DNA from: an uncultured Rhodospirillales bacterium
GTDB taxonomy: Bacteria; Pseudomonadota; Alphaproteobacteria; Acetobacterales; Acetobacteraceae
Assembly: GCA_903844135.1 (NCBI GenBank)
Contig: CAIMSN010000006.1
Location: 1 to 60,843, forward strand
Direction of reading: 5' to 3'
Length of the DNA: 60,843 bases
The translations under genes and the position numbers were made by a program. The notes below the pieces were generated by a model. It made no database searches. It was not told the DNA's origin and was given only the letters and a program-made list of their open reading frames with translations. Shown piece by piece: positions 43,566 to 56,361 of this stretch. Every line of letters starts with the position of its first letter. Position 1 is the first letter of the stretch.

Positions 43566-44094
43566 CACCGACGCGGCCACGGTGGCCACAGCCTCGCGGG
43601 GGAGCCAGACGGTCGTGAAAGATACCGTGCTCGTCAGGCGGAGTCTTGGCTTCCTGCTTCAGGACGCCTCCCGGCTGATGCGCCGGCGGTTCATCGAGGA
43701 GGCGCGCGAGGCCGGGCTGGGGCTGAACCGGTCCGAGGCCTCGGTGCTGATCCACGTGTTCCACTCGCCCGGCCTGAGCCAGAGCGCGATCGCGACCTAC
43801 ATGGATATCGACACCATCTCGCTGGTTCGTCTGGTGGACGGGCTCGCGGCGCGCGGCCTGGTCGAGCGCCGCGCCCGCGTTGGCGACCGGCGGGTCCGCG
43901 AGCTCTGGCTGACGGACGCCGGCCGCGCCAGCCACGACGACATAAGACGGGTCACCGCGCGGGTCCGGGCGCAGGCGCTGTCAGGCCTCGGCGAGGCCGA
44001 GTACGAAGCACTGCTCGACCTGTTGTCCGCCGTGCGCGGCAATCTCGCGGCCAGCGACGCGGATGCCGCCATCGACCTCCCCCCGGCATCCTGA
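43555..44094 (+). CDS. MarR family transcriptional regulator
   Basis: 179 residues from the ATG at 43555, overlapping the pump gene by 11 bases. The winged helix is clear: RSEASVLIHVFHSPGLSQSAIATYMDIDTISLVRLVDGLAARGLVERRARVGDRRVRELWLTDAGR, followed by dimerisation helices. MarR proteins are usually ligand-released repressors of efflux genes; being last in the pump operon, it probably controls the promoter upstream of the adaptor gene (39022-39209). The first 25 residues are a non-conserved leader, so a later start is possible. Confidence 0.92.
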   Translation: MRTDTDAATVATASRGSQTVVKDTVLVRRSLGFLLQDASRLMRRRFIEEAREAGLGLNRSEASVLIHVFHSPGLSQSAIATYMDIDTISLVRLVDGLAARGLVERRARVGDRRVRELWLTDAGRASHDDIRRVTARVRAQALSGLGEAEYEALLDLLSAVRGNLAASDADAAIDLPPAS

Positions 44095-44110
44095 ACGCCG
44101 GTTCGAGACC

Positions 44111-44788
44111 GTGCCGGTCCGTGTCGGACGAAACCCTCTGGGCCGCCTTGCCGTCGCCGCCATGCTGTCGTCGCTGCTGGGTGGCTGCGGCGATGCGACA
44201 CTGCCCGCTTGCGTTCCGGCGCCGATCGACGCTCGGAAGGTTTTCGTGATCGATCACGGCTGGCACACCGATCTCGCCATTCCCGCCGCTGCGCTGCACG
44301 GTCGGCTCGCCGGCTTTCGCGCGGTATTTCCGGGCATGCGGCTGCTGCTGGTCGGGTTCGGTCGCCGCACCTTCATGACCGCGCCGGTGCATGGTCTGGC
44401 CGACCTGCTGATCGGGCCGTTTCCCGGCGAAGGCACCCTGCTGATCGCCGGCCTGACCGCGCCGCCCGACGTGGCCTACGACGAGGGGCGCATGGCCACG
44501 CTGCCGCTGTCCGCCGATGCCGCGCGCCGCCTGTCGGACACCGTCTGGAACACGCTGCGTCTCGACCCGCAGGGCGATCCGGAGGTGATCGCCAACGGGT
44601 TCTTTCCGGGCAGCCGCTTCTACCGGTCCAGGGTCGGCTATTCCGGCGCCTACACCTGCAATAGCTGGACCGACGATGTGCTGCACAGAGCCGGCCTGAT
44701 GCCCGGACCGGCCGGGATCATCTTCGCCGGCCAGGTCATGGCCCGCGCTGGCACTCTCTGCGCCATCAACCCCCCGGCGGCCGATTGA
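44111..44788 (+). CDS. DUF2459/TIGR02117 family lipoprotein
   Basis: About 225 residues from a GTG at 44111; an ATG at 44063, inside marR, is an alternative. A lipoprotein signal (GRLAVAAMLSSLLGGCGD) gives a lipidated Cys. The mature domain has KVFVIDHGWHTDLAIPAAAL and YSGAYTCNSWTDDVLHRAGL, the His- and Cys-containing ends typical of DUF2459. Those Cys and His residues recall a papain-like hydrolase active site, but no activity is proven for the family. The 3' end overlaps the small lipoprotein gene on the other strand by 23 bases. Confidence 0.85.
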   Translation: MPVRVGRNPLGRLAVAAMLSSLLGGCGDATLPACVPAPIDARKVFVIDHGWHTDLAIPAAALHGRLAGFRAVFPGMRLLLVGFGRRTFMTAPVHGLADLLIGPFPGEGTLLIAGLTAPPDVAYDEGRMATLPLSADAARRLSDTVWNTLRLDPQGDPEVIANGFFPGSRFYRSRVGYSGAYTCNSWTDDVLHRAGLMPGPAGIIFAGQVMARAGTLCAINPPAAD

Positions 44789-44939
44789 CCGTCTGCGCCG
44801 GCACCGCCTGCCCGTTCGGCATCACCACGTAGGTCTTCGCCGGCGACGAACCGCCGCCGCTGCCGAAGCTCGAGCTGCAGGCGCACAGCAATCCGGCGGC
44901 GAGCAAGGCGGCGGCGCGGGCGAGGAGGAGAGTACGCAT
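44766..44939 (-). CDS. Small lipoprotein
   Basis: 57 residues from the ATG at 44939 with GAAGG upstream. A type II signal (TLLLARAAALLAAGLLCACSS) with lipobox LCAC predicts a lipidated Cys near residue 20. The remainder is Ser/Gly-rich with TYVVMPNGQAVPAQTV, a motif seen in small alphaproteobacterial lipoproteins of unknown role. A longer frame from 44987 adds residues before the signal and is less likely. It is convergent with the DUF2459 gene and overlaps its end. Confidence 0.65.
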   Translation of the reverse strand: MRTLLLARAAALLAAGLLCACSSSFGSGGGSSPAKTYVVMPNGQAVPAQTVNRPPGG

Positions 44940-44983
44940 CTGGAAAGCCTTCGGAGTGAGCATCGAAGCGATCCTAAACCGCA

Positions 44984-47954
<2,971 letters not shown>

Positions 47955-47958
<4 letters not shown>

Positions 47959-48671
47959 GGCCGCTCGATCCTCGCCGCCAGCGACGCGCCCAGGAACGCC
48001 AGCGCGGTCTCGCTGCCGGCGCCCTCCAGGATCGCCGCGTCGCGCATCGCCAGCGCCAGCAGCATCGGCGGTGCGCCGGCCGCCTGCACCCGCAGCATCG
48101 CGTCGTGCACCGCCAGCCCGGCCGCCTCGCCATGCAGCAGCAGCGCATCGCCAGGCCAGGCATTGCGGCGCAGGTTGACATCGCGATTGCCGAGCAGACG
48201 CGCGCTGGTGCCGGGCGGCACCGTCGCCGCGCCGAGGCCCAGGGCAAAGCTTGGGCCCAAGCTCGCGCCCAGGCTCGCGCCCAGGCTCGGACTGGTCTCG
48301 ATGCAGAGCCGCGCCGCATCCAGCCCCAGCAGGCGCGGCAGCTCGACGGCGATCCAGTCCGCGAGGTCCGGCGTGCGGATCAGTGCCAGCACCGCCGCCC
48401 TGACCCGTTCGGTCAGGCCGAGGGCGGCGCGGTTCGCATCCAGCACCGTCCGGCTGTGCAGACGCGCCGCCTCGATCATCGCCGCCATGTGGTCCGCCAG
48501 CGCGTCGCCATGGATCCGCTTGGGCGGCGACAGACGCTCGTAGAGTCCGGTCTGGGTGGCCAGCCAGCCGGGATTCGCCTCCAGGAACCGCGCGACCCTG
48601 CGCGCCTCGACGGCCGCGTCTTCCCCGGCGTCAGGCTGGTCGTCATTGTCCATCGGGCGCTTCGCTTCCAT
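47955..48671 (-). CDS. DUF484 family protein
   Basis: 238 residues. The DUF484 core is [68 protein letters not shown], followed by a GAF-like C-terminal half ([35 protein letters not shown]). Function is unknown, but the gene is widely placed next to xerC, as here with a TTGA overlap. A short in-frame repeat inserts LGAS units near residue 130. ATG at 48653 is another possible start. It is divergent from priA with only 20 bases between the starts. Confidence 0.88.
48255..48290 (-). repeat. 12-bp in-frame tandem repeat in the DUF484 gene
   Basis: Three copies of GCCCARGCTCGS in tandem encode repeated Leu-Gly-Ala-Ser on the minus strand. Being a multiple of three, it lengthens the protein without a frameshift. 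Confidence 0.8.
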
Positions 48672-48691
48672 TCTGGAGGCGTCCGCCCGTA

Positions 48692-50950
48692 TTGGAATCC
48701 ATCCTGTCCCCGAAGCGTCCCACGCCGACCAGCCTAGACAATCCGGATGCGCCCATCCACCGCGTTCCGGTGCTGCTGCCCTATCCGTTCGCCGGCGCCT
48801 TCGACTATGCCCGTCCCGCCGACCTGGTCCTGGCGCCGGGCGACGTGGTGCTGGTGCCGCTCAACCGCCGCGCCGAGCTCGGCGTGGTCTGGGACCGCGG
48901 CGCCCTGCCGGACGAGCTCGCGCAGGACGCGGTTCCTGCCGTCGCCGACGCGAAGCTCAAGCCGGTCTCGGCCCTGCTCGACGTTCCGCGCCTGCCGGAG
49001 AGCCTGCGTCGCTTCGTCGACTGGGTCGCCGCCTACACCCTGACCCCGCCCGGCCTGGTGCTGGCGATGGCGCTGCGCGCGCTCTCCACGCAGCCGCCGG
49101 CGCCGACGCAGGGCTGGGTCCGGTCCGGCAGCAATGCCGTCACCGCCCGCGAGACCCCGGCCCGTTCCAGGGTGCTGGCCGCGCTCGCCGATGGCGTTCC
49201 CCGCCGCACCGCCGAGCTGGCGCGTCTCGCCGGGGTCTCTTCGGGCGTGGTGCGTGCGATGGCCGAGCGCGGGGTGCTGCGCGAGCAGGAGATCACCCAT
49301 CCGGCCCCGTTCGCCAGCCCGGACATCGACCACGCCACCCCGGACCTCTCGCCGGACCAGGCGCGGACCGCCGAGCAACTCGCCCGGCTGGTGCAGGCGC
49401 GCCGGTTCCAGCCGGTCCTGCTCGACGGCGTGACCGGATCCGGCAAGACCGAGACCTATCTCGAGGCGGTCGCCGCCTGCCTCGCCGAGGGCCGCCAGGC
49501 GCTGGTGCTGCTGCCGGAGATCGCGCTGTCGGCGCAGTGGCTGCAACGCTTTACACGCCGCTTCGGCGTGGCACCCGCCGTCTGGCATTCCGAGCTCGGC
49601 GCACGGCGGCGCCGCGTCGCCTGGCGTGCGGTCGCCGCCGGCGAGGCACGGGTGGTGGTCGGCGCCCGTTCCGCCCTGTTCCTGCCGTTTCCCGATCTCG
49701 GCCTGATCGTGGTCGACGAGGAGCACGAGACCGCCTTCAAGCAGGAGGACGGGGTCACCTACCACGCCCGGGACATGGCGGTGGTCCGCGCCCGCCTGGC
49801 CGGCGCCCCGGTGGTGCTGGTGTCGGCCACCCCCAGCCTGGAGACCCTGGCCAACGTCGAGTCCGGCCGCTACCGGCATCTGACCCTGGCGGCGCGGCAT
49901 GGCGGCGCCCGCCTTCCCAGCGTCGCCGCGCTCGACCTGCGCGAGCATCCGCCGGAGCGCGGCCGATTCCTCAGCCCGCCGCTGATCGAGGCCGCGCACC
50001 GCACCATGCGCGCCGGCGAGCAGGCGATGCTGTTCCTCAACCGGCGCGGCTACGCCCCGCTCACCCTCTGCCGTAGCTGCGGCCATCGCATCCAGTGCCC
50101 GAACTGCACCGCCTGGCTGGTCGAGCATCGCGCCCGCCGACAGCTCGCCTGCCATCATTGCGGCCATACCGAGCCGGTTCCGGTGCATTGCCCGGCCTGC
50201 AACGCCGAGAACAGCCTGACCCCGATCGGCCCCGGCGTGGAACGCATCACCGAGGAAGCCCGCGCGACCTTCCCGGATGCCCGCATCCTGGTCATGGCCA
50301 GCGACACGCTGCCCGGCCCTACCGCCACCGCGGAAGCGGTGCGGAAAATCACCGACCGCGAGATCGACCTCGTCATCGGCACCCAGATCGTCGCCAAGGG
50401 CTGGCATTTCCCCGGCCTGACCCTGGTCGGCGTGATCGACGCCGATCTCGGCCTCGGCGGCGGCGATCTGCGCGCCGCGGAACGCACCGTCCAGTTGCTG
50501 CACCAGGTCTCCGGCCGCGCCGGCCGCGCCGACGCGCCCGGCCACGTGCTGCTGCAGACCTACACCCCCGAACATCCGGTGATGCGGGCGCTGGCCGCCA
50601 ACGATTTCGCGCGGTTCATGGAGCGCGAGGCCGAGCAGCGCCGCCCCGGCCACTGGCCGCCCTACGGCCGCCTCGCCGCGCTGATCGTCAGCGCCGATAC
50701 CGCGAGCGACGCCGATCGCGCCGCCAACGCGCTGGGCCGCTCCGCCCCGTCCGGCGACGGCATCCAGGTGCTGGGCCCGGCCCCGGCGCCGCTCGCCATC
50801 CTGCGCGGTCGCCACCGCCGCCGCCTGCTGCTCAAGACCCGCCGCGACATCGCCGTGCAGCCGATTTTGCGCCACTGGCTGGCCGCCACCACCCCGGCGC
50901 CGCGCTCGGTGACGATCGACGTCGACGTCGATCCGGTCTCGTTTCTGTAA
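48692..50950 (+). CDS. priA: Primosomal replication helicase PriA
   Basis: 752 residues from a TTG at 48692. The 3'-DNA-binding domain begins [19 protein letters not shown]. Helicase motifs follow: Walker [19 protein letters not shown] (near 248), [20 protein letters not shown] (near 341), [12 protein letters not shown] and [23 protein letters not shown]. Paired zinc sites [13 protein letters not shown] and CHHCGH...CPAC lie between. PriA restarts stalled replication forks by loading DnaB. Length and motif order are normal. Confidence 0.95.
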   Translation: MESILSPKRPTPTSLDNPDAPIHRVPVLLPYPFAGAFDYARPADLVLAPGDVVLVPLNRRAELGVVWDRGALPDELAQDAVPAVADAKLKPVSALLDVPRLPESLRRFVDWVAAYTLTPPGLVLAMALRALSTQPPAPTQGWVRSGSNAVTARETPARSRVLAALADGVPRRTAELARLAGVSSGVVRAMAERGVLREQEITHPAPFASPDIDHATPDLSPDQARTAEQLARLVQARRFQPVLLDGVTGSGKTETYLEAVAACLAEGRQALVLLPEIALSAQWLQRFTRRFGVAPAVWHSELGARRRRVAWRAVAAGEARVVVGARSALFLPFPDLGLIVVDEEHETAFKQEDGVTYHARDMAVVRARLAGAPVVLVSATPSLETLANVESGRYRHLTLAARHGGARLPSVAALDLREHPPERGRFLSPPLIEAAHRTMRAGEQAMLFLNRRGYAPLTLCRSCGHRIQCPNCTAWLVEHRARRQLACHHCGHTEPVPVHCPACNAENSLTPIGPGVERITEEARATFPDARILVMASDTLPGPTATAEAVRKITDREIDLVIGTQIVAKGWHFPGLTLVGVIDADLGLGGGDLRAAERTVQLLHQVSGRAGRADAPGHVLLQTYTPEHPVMRALAANDFARFMEREAEQRRPGHWPPYGRLAALIVSADTASDADRAANALGRSAPSGDGIQVLGPAPAPLAILRGRHRRRLLLKTRRDIAVQPILRHWLAATTPAPRSVTIDVDVDPVSFL

Positions 50951-50966
50951 GGCTCCGGCAGCGTCT

Positions 50967-52283
50967 TCAGAAAAACCGGCTCAGCAGGTTCTCCAGCCGC
51001 TCCTGCCCGCCGGAGCGCGGCTGCGGCGACAGGTTGCGGTCCTCGGCGGCGGCGGCGATCGCCTCCAGCGTCATCTTGCCTTTCAGCATCTCCCTCGCGC
51101 CGGCCCCGGTCCAGCCGGCATAGCGCTCCGCCAGCGCGGCATCGAGCTGTCCGTCCTCGACGATCGCCGCCGCGATCAGGAAGGCGCGGGCGCAGTGATC
51201 CATGCCGCCGACATGCGCATGCACCAGGTCCGCCGGGTCGATCGACTGCCGCCGGATCTTGGCGTCGAAGTTGCAGCCGCCCAGACCCAGCCCGCCGGCC
51301 TTGATGACGTGATACAGCGCCATCGCCGTCTCGTTCAGGTTCATCGGGAACTGGTCGGTATCCCAGCCCAGCAGCGGATCGCCGCGATTGATGTCCAGCG
51401 AGCCCAGGATGCCGAACGCCGCCGCCATGGCGATCTCGTGCTCGAAACTGTGCCCGGCCAGCAGCGCGTGGTTGCCCTCCAGGTTCAGCTTCACCTCGCC
51501 CTCCAGCCCGTAGCGCTGCAGGAAGCCGTACACCGTCGCGGTATCGAAATCGTACTGGTGCGCGGTCGGCTCCTTCGGCTTCGGCTCGATCAGGATCTGC
51601 CCGGCGAAACCGATCTTGTGCTTGTATTCCACCACCAGCGACAGGAACCGCCCGAGCTGGTCCAGCTCGCGGCGCAGATCGGTGTTGAGCAGCGTCTCGT
51701 AGCCCTCGCGCCCGCCCCACAGCACGTAATTGTCGCCGCCGAGCGTCTTGGTCGCATCGAGGCAGTGCTTCACCGTCGCGGCGCTGTAGGCGAACACGTC
51801 CGGGTCCGGGTTGGTCGCCGCGCCGGCCATGAAGCGCGGATGGCTGAACAGGTTCGCCGTGCCCCACAGCAGCCGCGTCTGGCTGGTCTGCATCCTGGCG
51901 CCGAGATAATCCACCATCTCGTGGAAATTGCTGAGCGAGCCGCGCAGATCCTCGCCCTCCGGGGCGATGTCGCGATCGTGGAAAGTGAAGAACGGCACGT
52001 CGAGCACGCGGAACAGGTCGAACGCCGCGTCGGCCTTCTCGCGCGCGCCCTGCATCGGGTCGGCGGTGCGCATCCAGGGCCGCATCAGGCTCGGCGTACC
52101 GAACGGATCGCTGCCGTTCATCGCCAGGCTGTGCCAGTAGGCGCAGGCGAAGCGAAGATGCTCGCCCAGAGGCTTGCCCAGCACGATCCGGTTCGCATCG
52201 TAGTAGCGATAGGAAAGCGGGTCGCGGCTGTCCGGACCGGCGTAGCGAACGGTCGGCATCCCGCTGAAGAGGGTTTCGCTCAT
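50967..52283 (-). CDS. xylA: Xylose isomerase
   Basis: 438 residues from the ATG at 52283. Group II XylA signatures are present: [29 protein letters not shown] (catalytic His and Asp), [47 protein letters not shown] and [20 protein letters not shown] with the metal-binding Glu/His, then [20 protein letters not shown]. It converts D-xylose to D-xylulose in the cytoplasm. It follows xylR by 19 bases on the same strand and is divergent from the xylose importer. Xylulokinase is not in the window. Confidence 0.97.
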   Translation of the reverse strand: MSETLFSGMPTVRYAGPDSRDPLSYRYYDANRIVLGKPLGEHLRFACAYWHSLAMNGSDPFGTPSLMRPWMRTADPMQGAREKADAAFDLFRVLDVPFFTFHDRDIAPEGEDLRGSLSNFHEMVDYLGARMQTSQTRLLWGTANLFSHPRFMAGAATNPDPDVFAYSAATVKHCLDATKTLGGDNYVLWGGREGYETLLNTDLRRELDQLGRFLSLVVEYKHKIGFAGQILIEPKPKEPTAHQYDFDTATVYGFLQRYGLEGEVKLNLEGNHALLAGHSFEHEIAMAAAFGILGSLDINRGDPLLGWDTDQFPMNLNETAMALYHVIKAGGLGLGGCNFDAKIRRQSIDPADLVHAHVGGMDHCARAFLIAAAIVEDGQLDAALAERYAGWTGAGAREMLKGKMTLEAIAAAAEDRNLSPQPRSGGQERLENLLSRFF

Positions 52284-52302
52284 GGGTTTGGCTTTCGGTT
52301 GA

Positions 52303-53331
52303 TCAGGGGACGTTGTCGCGCAGGAAGATTTGCGTCCGCACCGGCTTGAGGGGAAACCCGGCATCGATCCGCGCCAGGCCGCGCAGCGCCGAGATCGCAT
52401 TCTCGACCTCCTGCTCCTGGTCCTGGTGCAGCACCGCGGTGAAGGTGCCGGACAGCAGCGCGTCGCGGGCGTGCGCGGTCAGCTCGTGCGCGACGACGAT
52501 CGGCGGCGGACGGCGCGCATCCTCGCGCAGCGCCTGGATGATGCCGCGATTGCCGGCCCCGGCGCTGTAGACCGCCAGCAGGTCCGGATGCGCGCGCAAC
52601 AGCGAGCGCAGCTTCGGTCCGGTGACGGCGCTGTCGTCGCGCCCCTCGATGGTCGGCAGCAGCGCGAGCTCGGGAAACTCGCGACGCAGCACCTGCTCGA
52701 AGCCGAGCCGGCGATCGGCATGGTCGTGCAGCGTCATCTGCCCGACCAGCAGCGCCACGCTGCCGCGACGCCCGCCGGCCATCCGGCCGATCAGCGAGGC
52801 CGCGACCCGTCCCGCCGCCTTGTTGTCGATACCCAGGAACGTGCTGCGCCGCGACGGCGACACGTCGGACACCAGCGTGACCACCGGGACCTCGCGCTCG
52901 ACCAGCCGGTCGATCTCGTGACGCACCAGCGGTGACTCCATCGCCACCACCGCCACGCCGTTCCACTCGTCGCGCGCGATGCCGGCGAGCAGTCCGGCCA
53001 GGGCGGCTTCGTCGAACGCCGTGTAGTCGGCGACGCGGATCGCCACCCTCTGGTCGGCCATCGCGCCGGCGGCCGCCCGCACGGTCTCGTGCAGCGCGGT
53101 CATGAAGCTGTTGGTGCCTGCCGCCGGCAGGACGAACAGATAGCGCTCCAGCCGCTGCGTGGCCAAGGCCGCGGCGAACGCGTCGCGCCGGAAGCCCAGC
53201 CGCTCGACAGCCGCCTGCACACGCTCGATCGTCGCCGGACGAACGCCCTTGCGTCCGTTCAGGACGCGATCGACCGTCGCCAGGCTCACGCCGGCGGAGG
53301 CGGCGACCTCGAACACGGTGATCTTCTGCAT
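52303..53331 (-). CDS. xylR: LacI family regulator, probable xylose regulator
   Basis: 342 residues. The LacI helix-turn-helix is at the start: [45 protein letters not shown]. The periplasmic-binding-protein-like core follows, with [52 protein letters not shown] and GIIQALRED. In alphaproteobacteria LacI-type XylR proteins repress xylose genes until xylose or a derivative binds. Position between xylA and xylF makes this the likely role; the ligand is inferred. Confidence 0.88.
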   Translation of the reverse strand: MQKITVFEVAASAGVSLATVDRVLNGRKGVRPATIERVQAAVERLGFRRDAFAAALATQRLERYLFVLPAAGTNSFMTALHETVRAAAGAMADQRVAIRVADYTAFDEAALAGLLAGIARDEWNGVAVVAMESPLVRHEIDRLVEREVPVVTLVSDVSPSRRSTFLGIDNKAAGRVAASLIGRMAGGRRGSVALLVGQMTLHDHADRRLGFEQVLRREFPELALLPTIEGRDDSAVTGPKLRSLLRAHPDLLAVYSAGAGNRGIIQALREDARRPPPIVVAHELTAHARDALLSGTFTAVLHQDQEQEVENAISALRGLARIDAGFPLKPVRTQIFLRDNVP

Positions 53332-53508
53332 CGTTTCTCCCGCGCCGACCGTAGGGCAAATCCCTGAGGCACGTCAATCAGCAGTCGGGGCGGCGCATCC
53401 GGCAAGCCCAATGGATCGGCACCCGCGCAGACTTGTGCAACGCAGCATTCGCGATCGAGCACGGCGCCGAGCCGCGTTGTCGCGTTTGAAGCTTACGGGA
53501 TACGATAT

Positions 53509-53538
53509 TTGTCTGACAGGCGTATGAGTCGCTATGGT
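53509..53538 (+). promoter_or_regulatory. Possible sigma-70 promoter of xylFGH
   Basis: TTGTCT at 53509-53514, an 18-base spacer and TATGGT at 53533-53538. Each hexamer matches the consensus at four positions. It lies about 155 bases before the xylF start, leaving room for the palindrome downstream. Confidence 0.3.
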
Positions 53539-53634
53539 CCGGCCGGGTACGGGTCTTGCGTTACGTGCCGCAATTTGCTTTCGTCGCCGCAATGTCGATG
53601 CGGTACCGGTTCGGTGGTGTCCGCGTTAAGACAA

Positions 53635-53646
53635 AGGACCGGTCCT
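53635..53646. promoter_or_regulatory. Candidate LacI-type operator before xylF
   Basis: AGGACCGGTCCT is a perfect 12-bp palindrome with a central CG, as in LacI-family operators, extended weakly by flanking GAC/GTC. It lies 46 bases before xylF and downstream of the possible promoter, where a repressor would block transcription. Confidence 0.4.
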
Positions 53647-53691
53647 GTCCATCGTGACGGGCAACGACCGGCGTAACGGAGGAAATCAGTC

Positions 53692-54744
53692 GTGTCGCAT
53701 CTCCCCAATCGGTCTCGTCTCGGCGGTCCGAGTCTTTCCCGCAGGCTGCTGGCTGGCGCCGCCCTGTCGCTCGGCCTGGCGTCGCTCGCCCCGGTCGCGG
53801 CGCAGGCCAGCGCCGCGCACCCCAAGATCGGCTTCTCGATCGACGATCTGCGCCTCGAGCGCTGGGCGCACGATCGCGACTATTTCGTCGCCGCCGCCAA
53901 GAAGCTCGGCGCCACCGTCAACGTGCAGTCCGCCGACGCCAGCGAGAGCCGCCAGAACGCGCAGATCGAGAACCTGATCTCGCGCGGCATGGACGTGATC
54001 GTGATCGTGCCGTTCAACGGCAAGGTGCTCGGCAACGTCATCAACGAGGCCAAGCAGGCCGGCATCAAGGTGATCTCCTACGATCGCCTGATCCTGGACG
54101 CGCCGATCGACGCCTACATCTCGTTCGACAACGAGCGCGTCGGCGAGATGCAGGCCCAGGGCGTGGTCAACGCCGCGCCGACCGGCAACTACTATCTGCT
54201 CGGCGGCGCGCCGACCGACAACAATGCCAAGCTGCTGCGCGACGGCCAGATGAAGATCCTGCAGCCGCAGGTCGACGCCAAGAAGATCAAGATCGTCGGA
54301 TCGCAATGGGTCGACGAGTGGAGCCCGACCAAGGCCCTCTCCATCACCGAGAACGCGCTGACCGCGAACCAGAACAACATCCAGGGCATCGTCGCGTCGA
54401 ACGACGCGCTGGCCGGCGGCGCGATCCAGGCGCTGGCCGCCCAGGGCCTGGCCGGCAAGACCGCCGTCTCCGGTCAGGATGCCGACCTCGCCGCCGCGCA
54501 GCGGATCGAGGCCGGAACCCAGACCATGACGGTCTACAAGCCGCTCAAGCTGATCGCCAGCACCGCCGCGCAGATGGCGGTCGACCTCGCGAAGGGCACC
54601 ACGCCCGCCTACACCAGCAAGATGAACAACGGCAGCAAGGACGTCGACACCATCCTGCTGACGCCGATCGCGCTGACCAAGGCCAACGTCGATCGCCTGG
54701 TCACCGACGGCTACTTCACCAAGGCGCAGATCGACGGCAAGTAG
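53692..54744 (+). CDS. xylF: D-xylose ABC transporter substrate-binding protein
   Basis: 350 residues from a GTG at 53692 preceded by GGAGG. A Sec signal ([27 protein letters not shown]) ends near residue 41. The mature protein is a type I periplasmic sugar-binding protein close to Xyl[84 protein letters not shown] and [21 protein letters not shown]. It captures xylose in the periplasm for XylGH. A hairpin separates it from xylG. Confidence 0.96.
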   Translation: MSHLPNRSRLGGPSLSRRLLAGAALSLGLASLAPVAAQASAAHPKIGFSIDDLRLERWAHDRDYFVAAAKKLGATVNVQSADASESRQNAQIENLISRGMDVIVIVPFNGKVLGNVINEAKQAGIKVISYDRLILDAPIDAYISFDNERVGEMQAQGVVNAAPTGNYYLLGGAPTDNNAKLLRDGQMKILQPQVDAKKIKIVGSQWVDEWSPTKALSITENALTANQNNIQGIVASNDALAGGAIQALAAQGLAGKTAVSGQDADLAAAQRIEAGTQTMTVYKPLKLIASTAAQMAVDLAKGTTPAYTSKMNNGSKDVDTILLTPIALTKANVDRLVTDGYFTKAQIDGK

Positions 54745-54753
54745 CCTCGTCCG

Positions 54754-54783
54754 GCCGGACGCCCCGGAAGTGGGGCGTCCGGC
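54754..54783 (+). terminator. Perfect 12-bp hairpin between xylF and xylG
   Basis: GCCGGACGCCCC (54754-54765) pairs exactly with 54772-54783 around a six-base loop, nine bases after the xylF stop, followed by CTGTTTC. Such intercistronic hairpins often make the binding protein more abundant than the membrane parts by partial termination or by blocking 3' decay. Confidence 0.75.
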
Positions 54784-54809
54784 TGTTTCGGCGGCCGGGG
54801 AGCGATGCG

Positions 54810-56348
54810 ATGTCTGACTACCTGCTCGAGATGCGCGGCATCACCAAGAGCTTCTCCGGCGTGAAGGCGCTCGACGGCATCGACCTGCGGGTGCGGCCGG
54901 GCGAGTGCGTCGGGCTGTGCGGCGAGAACGGCGCCGGCAAGTCGACCATGATGAAGGTGCTGTCCGCGGTGCATCCGTATGGAAGCTGGGGCGGCACCAT
55001 CCTGTGGAACGGCCAGGAGCTGCGCTGCACCACCATCAAGGAGAGCGAGGAGGCCGGCATCGTCATCATCCACCAGGAGCTGATGCTGATCCCGCAGCTC
55101 TCGGTGGCGGAGAACATCTTCCTCGGGCGCGAGCCGCGCACCTTCGGCGGCATGATCGATTTCGACGCCATGTACGTCGAGGCCGCCCGGCTCCTGTCCG
55201 GCCTGCGCATGGGCCACATCAACCCGGTGCAGCCGGTCTCGAACTATGCCGGCGGCGAGCAGCAGTTGATCGAGATCGCCAAGGCGCTGAGCAAGAACGC
55301 CAAGCTGCTGATCCTCGACGAGCCGACCTCGTCGCTGACCAAGTCCGAGACGGCGATCCTGCTGCGCCTGGTCAAGGACCTGAAATCGCGCGGCACCGCC
55401 TGCGTGTACATCTCGCACAAGCTGGAGGAGATCGAGGAGATCGCCGACAGCGTGACGGTGATCCGTGACGGGCGTTTCGTCGGCGACGCGCCGATGGCCG
55501 ACCTGACCACCAGCGACATCATCCGCATGATGGTCGGACGCGAGATGAACAACCTGTTTCCGCGCGAGGAGCATCCGATCGGCGAGATCGTGTTCGAGGC
55601 GATCGGCATCACCTGCCTCGATCCGGAGAACCGGCTGCGCAAGCGGGTCGACGACGTGTCGTTCAGCCTGCGCAAGGGCGAGATCCTGGGCATCGCCGGC
55701 CTGGTCGGCGCCGGCCGCACCGAGCTGGTCAGCGCCCTGTTCGGCGCCTATCGCGGCACCCATTCCGGCGAGGTCAAGATCGACGGCAAGCTGGTCAAGA
55801 TCCGCAACCCGCGCGAAGCGGTCAGGCACGGTCTCTGCATGGTGCCAGAGGACCGCAAGGCGCACGGCATCGTTCCCGGACTCGGCGTCGGCTACAACAT
55901 CACCCTTTCGGTGCTGGACGACTTCACCAAGGCCGGGCTGATCGACGAGGCGCAGGAATTCGCCACCATCGGCGACGCGATCAAGCGGCTGCGGATCAAG
56001 ACCGCGTCGCCGCTGCTGCCGATCTCCAACCTGTCCGGCGGCAACCAGCAGAAGGCGGTGATCTCCAAGATGCTGGAACCCAAGCCGCGTGTGCTGATCC
56101 TCGACGAACCGACCCGCGGCGTCGATGTCGGCGCCAAGTACGAGATCTACAAGCTGATGTTCTCGCTGGTGCGCGAGGGCATGTCGATCATCATGGTCTC
56201 TTCAGAACTGCCCGAGGTGCTGGGCATCAGCGACCGCGTGCTGGTGATCGGCGAGGGCGAACTGCGCGGCGACTTCATCAACGACGACACCCTGACCCAG
56301 GAGCGCGTGCTGACCGCGGCGATCACGCCGCTCAAGCGCGCCGCCTGA
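54810..56348 (+). CDS. xylG: D-xylose ABC transporter ATP-binding protein
   Basis: 512 residues from the ATG at 54810 after GGGGAG. It is a double ATPase of the sugar (CUT2) type. Domain 1 has Walker [17 protein letters not shown]-loop [40 protein letters not shown] and [12 protein letters not shown]. Domain 2 has a degenerate Walker A ([16 protein letters not shown]), [15 protein letters not shown] and [14 protein letters not shown]. It powers xylose import with XylF and XylH. xylH starts 13 bases after its stop. Confidence 0.97.
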   Translation: MSDYLLEMRGITKSFSGVKALDGIDLRVRPGECVGLCGENGAGKSTMMKVLSAVHPYGSWGGTILWNGQELRCTTIKESEEAGIVIIHQELMLIPQLSVAENIFLGREPRTFGGMIDFDAMYVEAARLLSGLRMGHINPVQPVSNYAGGEQQLIEIAKALSKNAKLLILDEPTSSLTKSETAILLRLVKDLKSRGTACVYISHKLEEIEEIADSVTVIRDGRFVGDAPMADLTTSDIIRMMVGREMNNLFPREEHPIGEIVFEAIGITCLDPENRLRKRVDDVSFSLRKGEILGIAGLVGAGRTELVSALFGAYRGTHSGEVKIDGKLVKIRNPREAVRHGLCMVPEDRKAHGIVPGLGVGYNITLSVLDDFTKAGLIDEAQEFATIGDAIKRLRIKTASPLLPISNLSGGNQQKAVISKMLEPKPRVLILDEPTRGVDVGAKYEIYKLMFSLVREGMSIIMVSSELPEVLGISDRVLVIGEGELRGDFINDDTLTQERVLTAAITPLKRAA

Positions 56349-56361
56349 CCGGAACACAATC

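Larger units (their letters stand above)
53332..53691. other. Divergent xylR-xylA / xylFGH control region
   Basis: 360 bases without a gene, AT-richer than the flanks near 53490-53540. It should hold promoters for both directions and operators for the LacI-type regulator. A possible sigma-70 promoter (53509-53538) and a 12-bp palindrome (53635-53646) are listed separately; a looser CG-centred site, GGTACCGGTTCGG, is at 53602-53614. Confidence 0.6.

Noticed and set aside
39078-43589. A 1503-codon open frame on the minus strand opposite the RND efflux genes, and similar long antisense frames opposite dnaK, degP and priA
   Set aside because: High GC at third positions removes stop codons on the opposite strand. 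The translations are Arg/Asp/His/Gln-rich without domains, and the true genes on the other strand are unmistakable.
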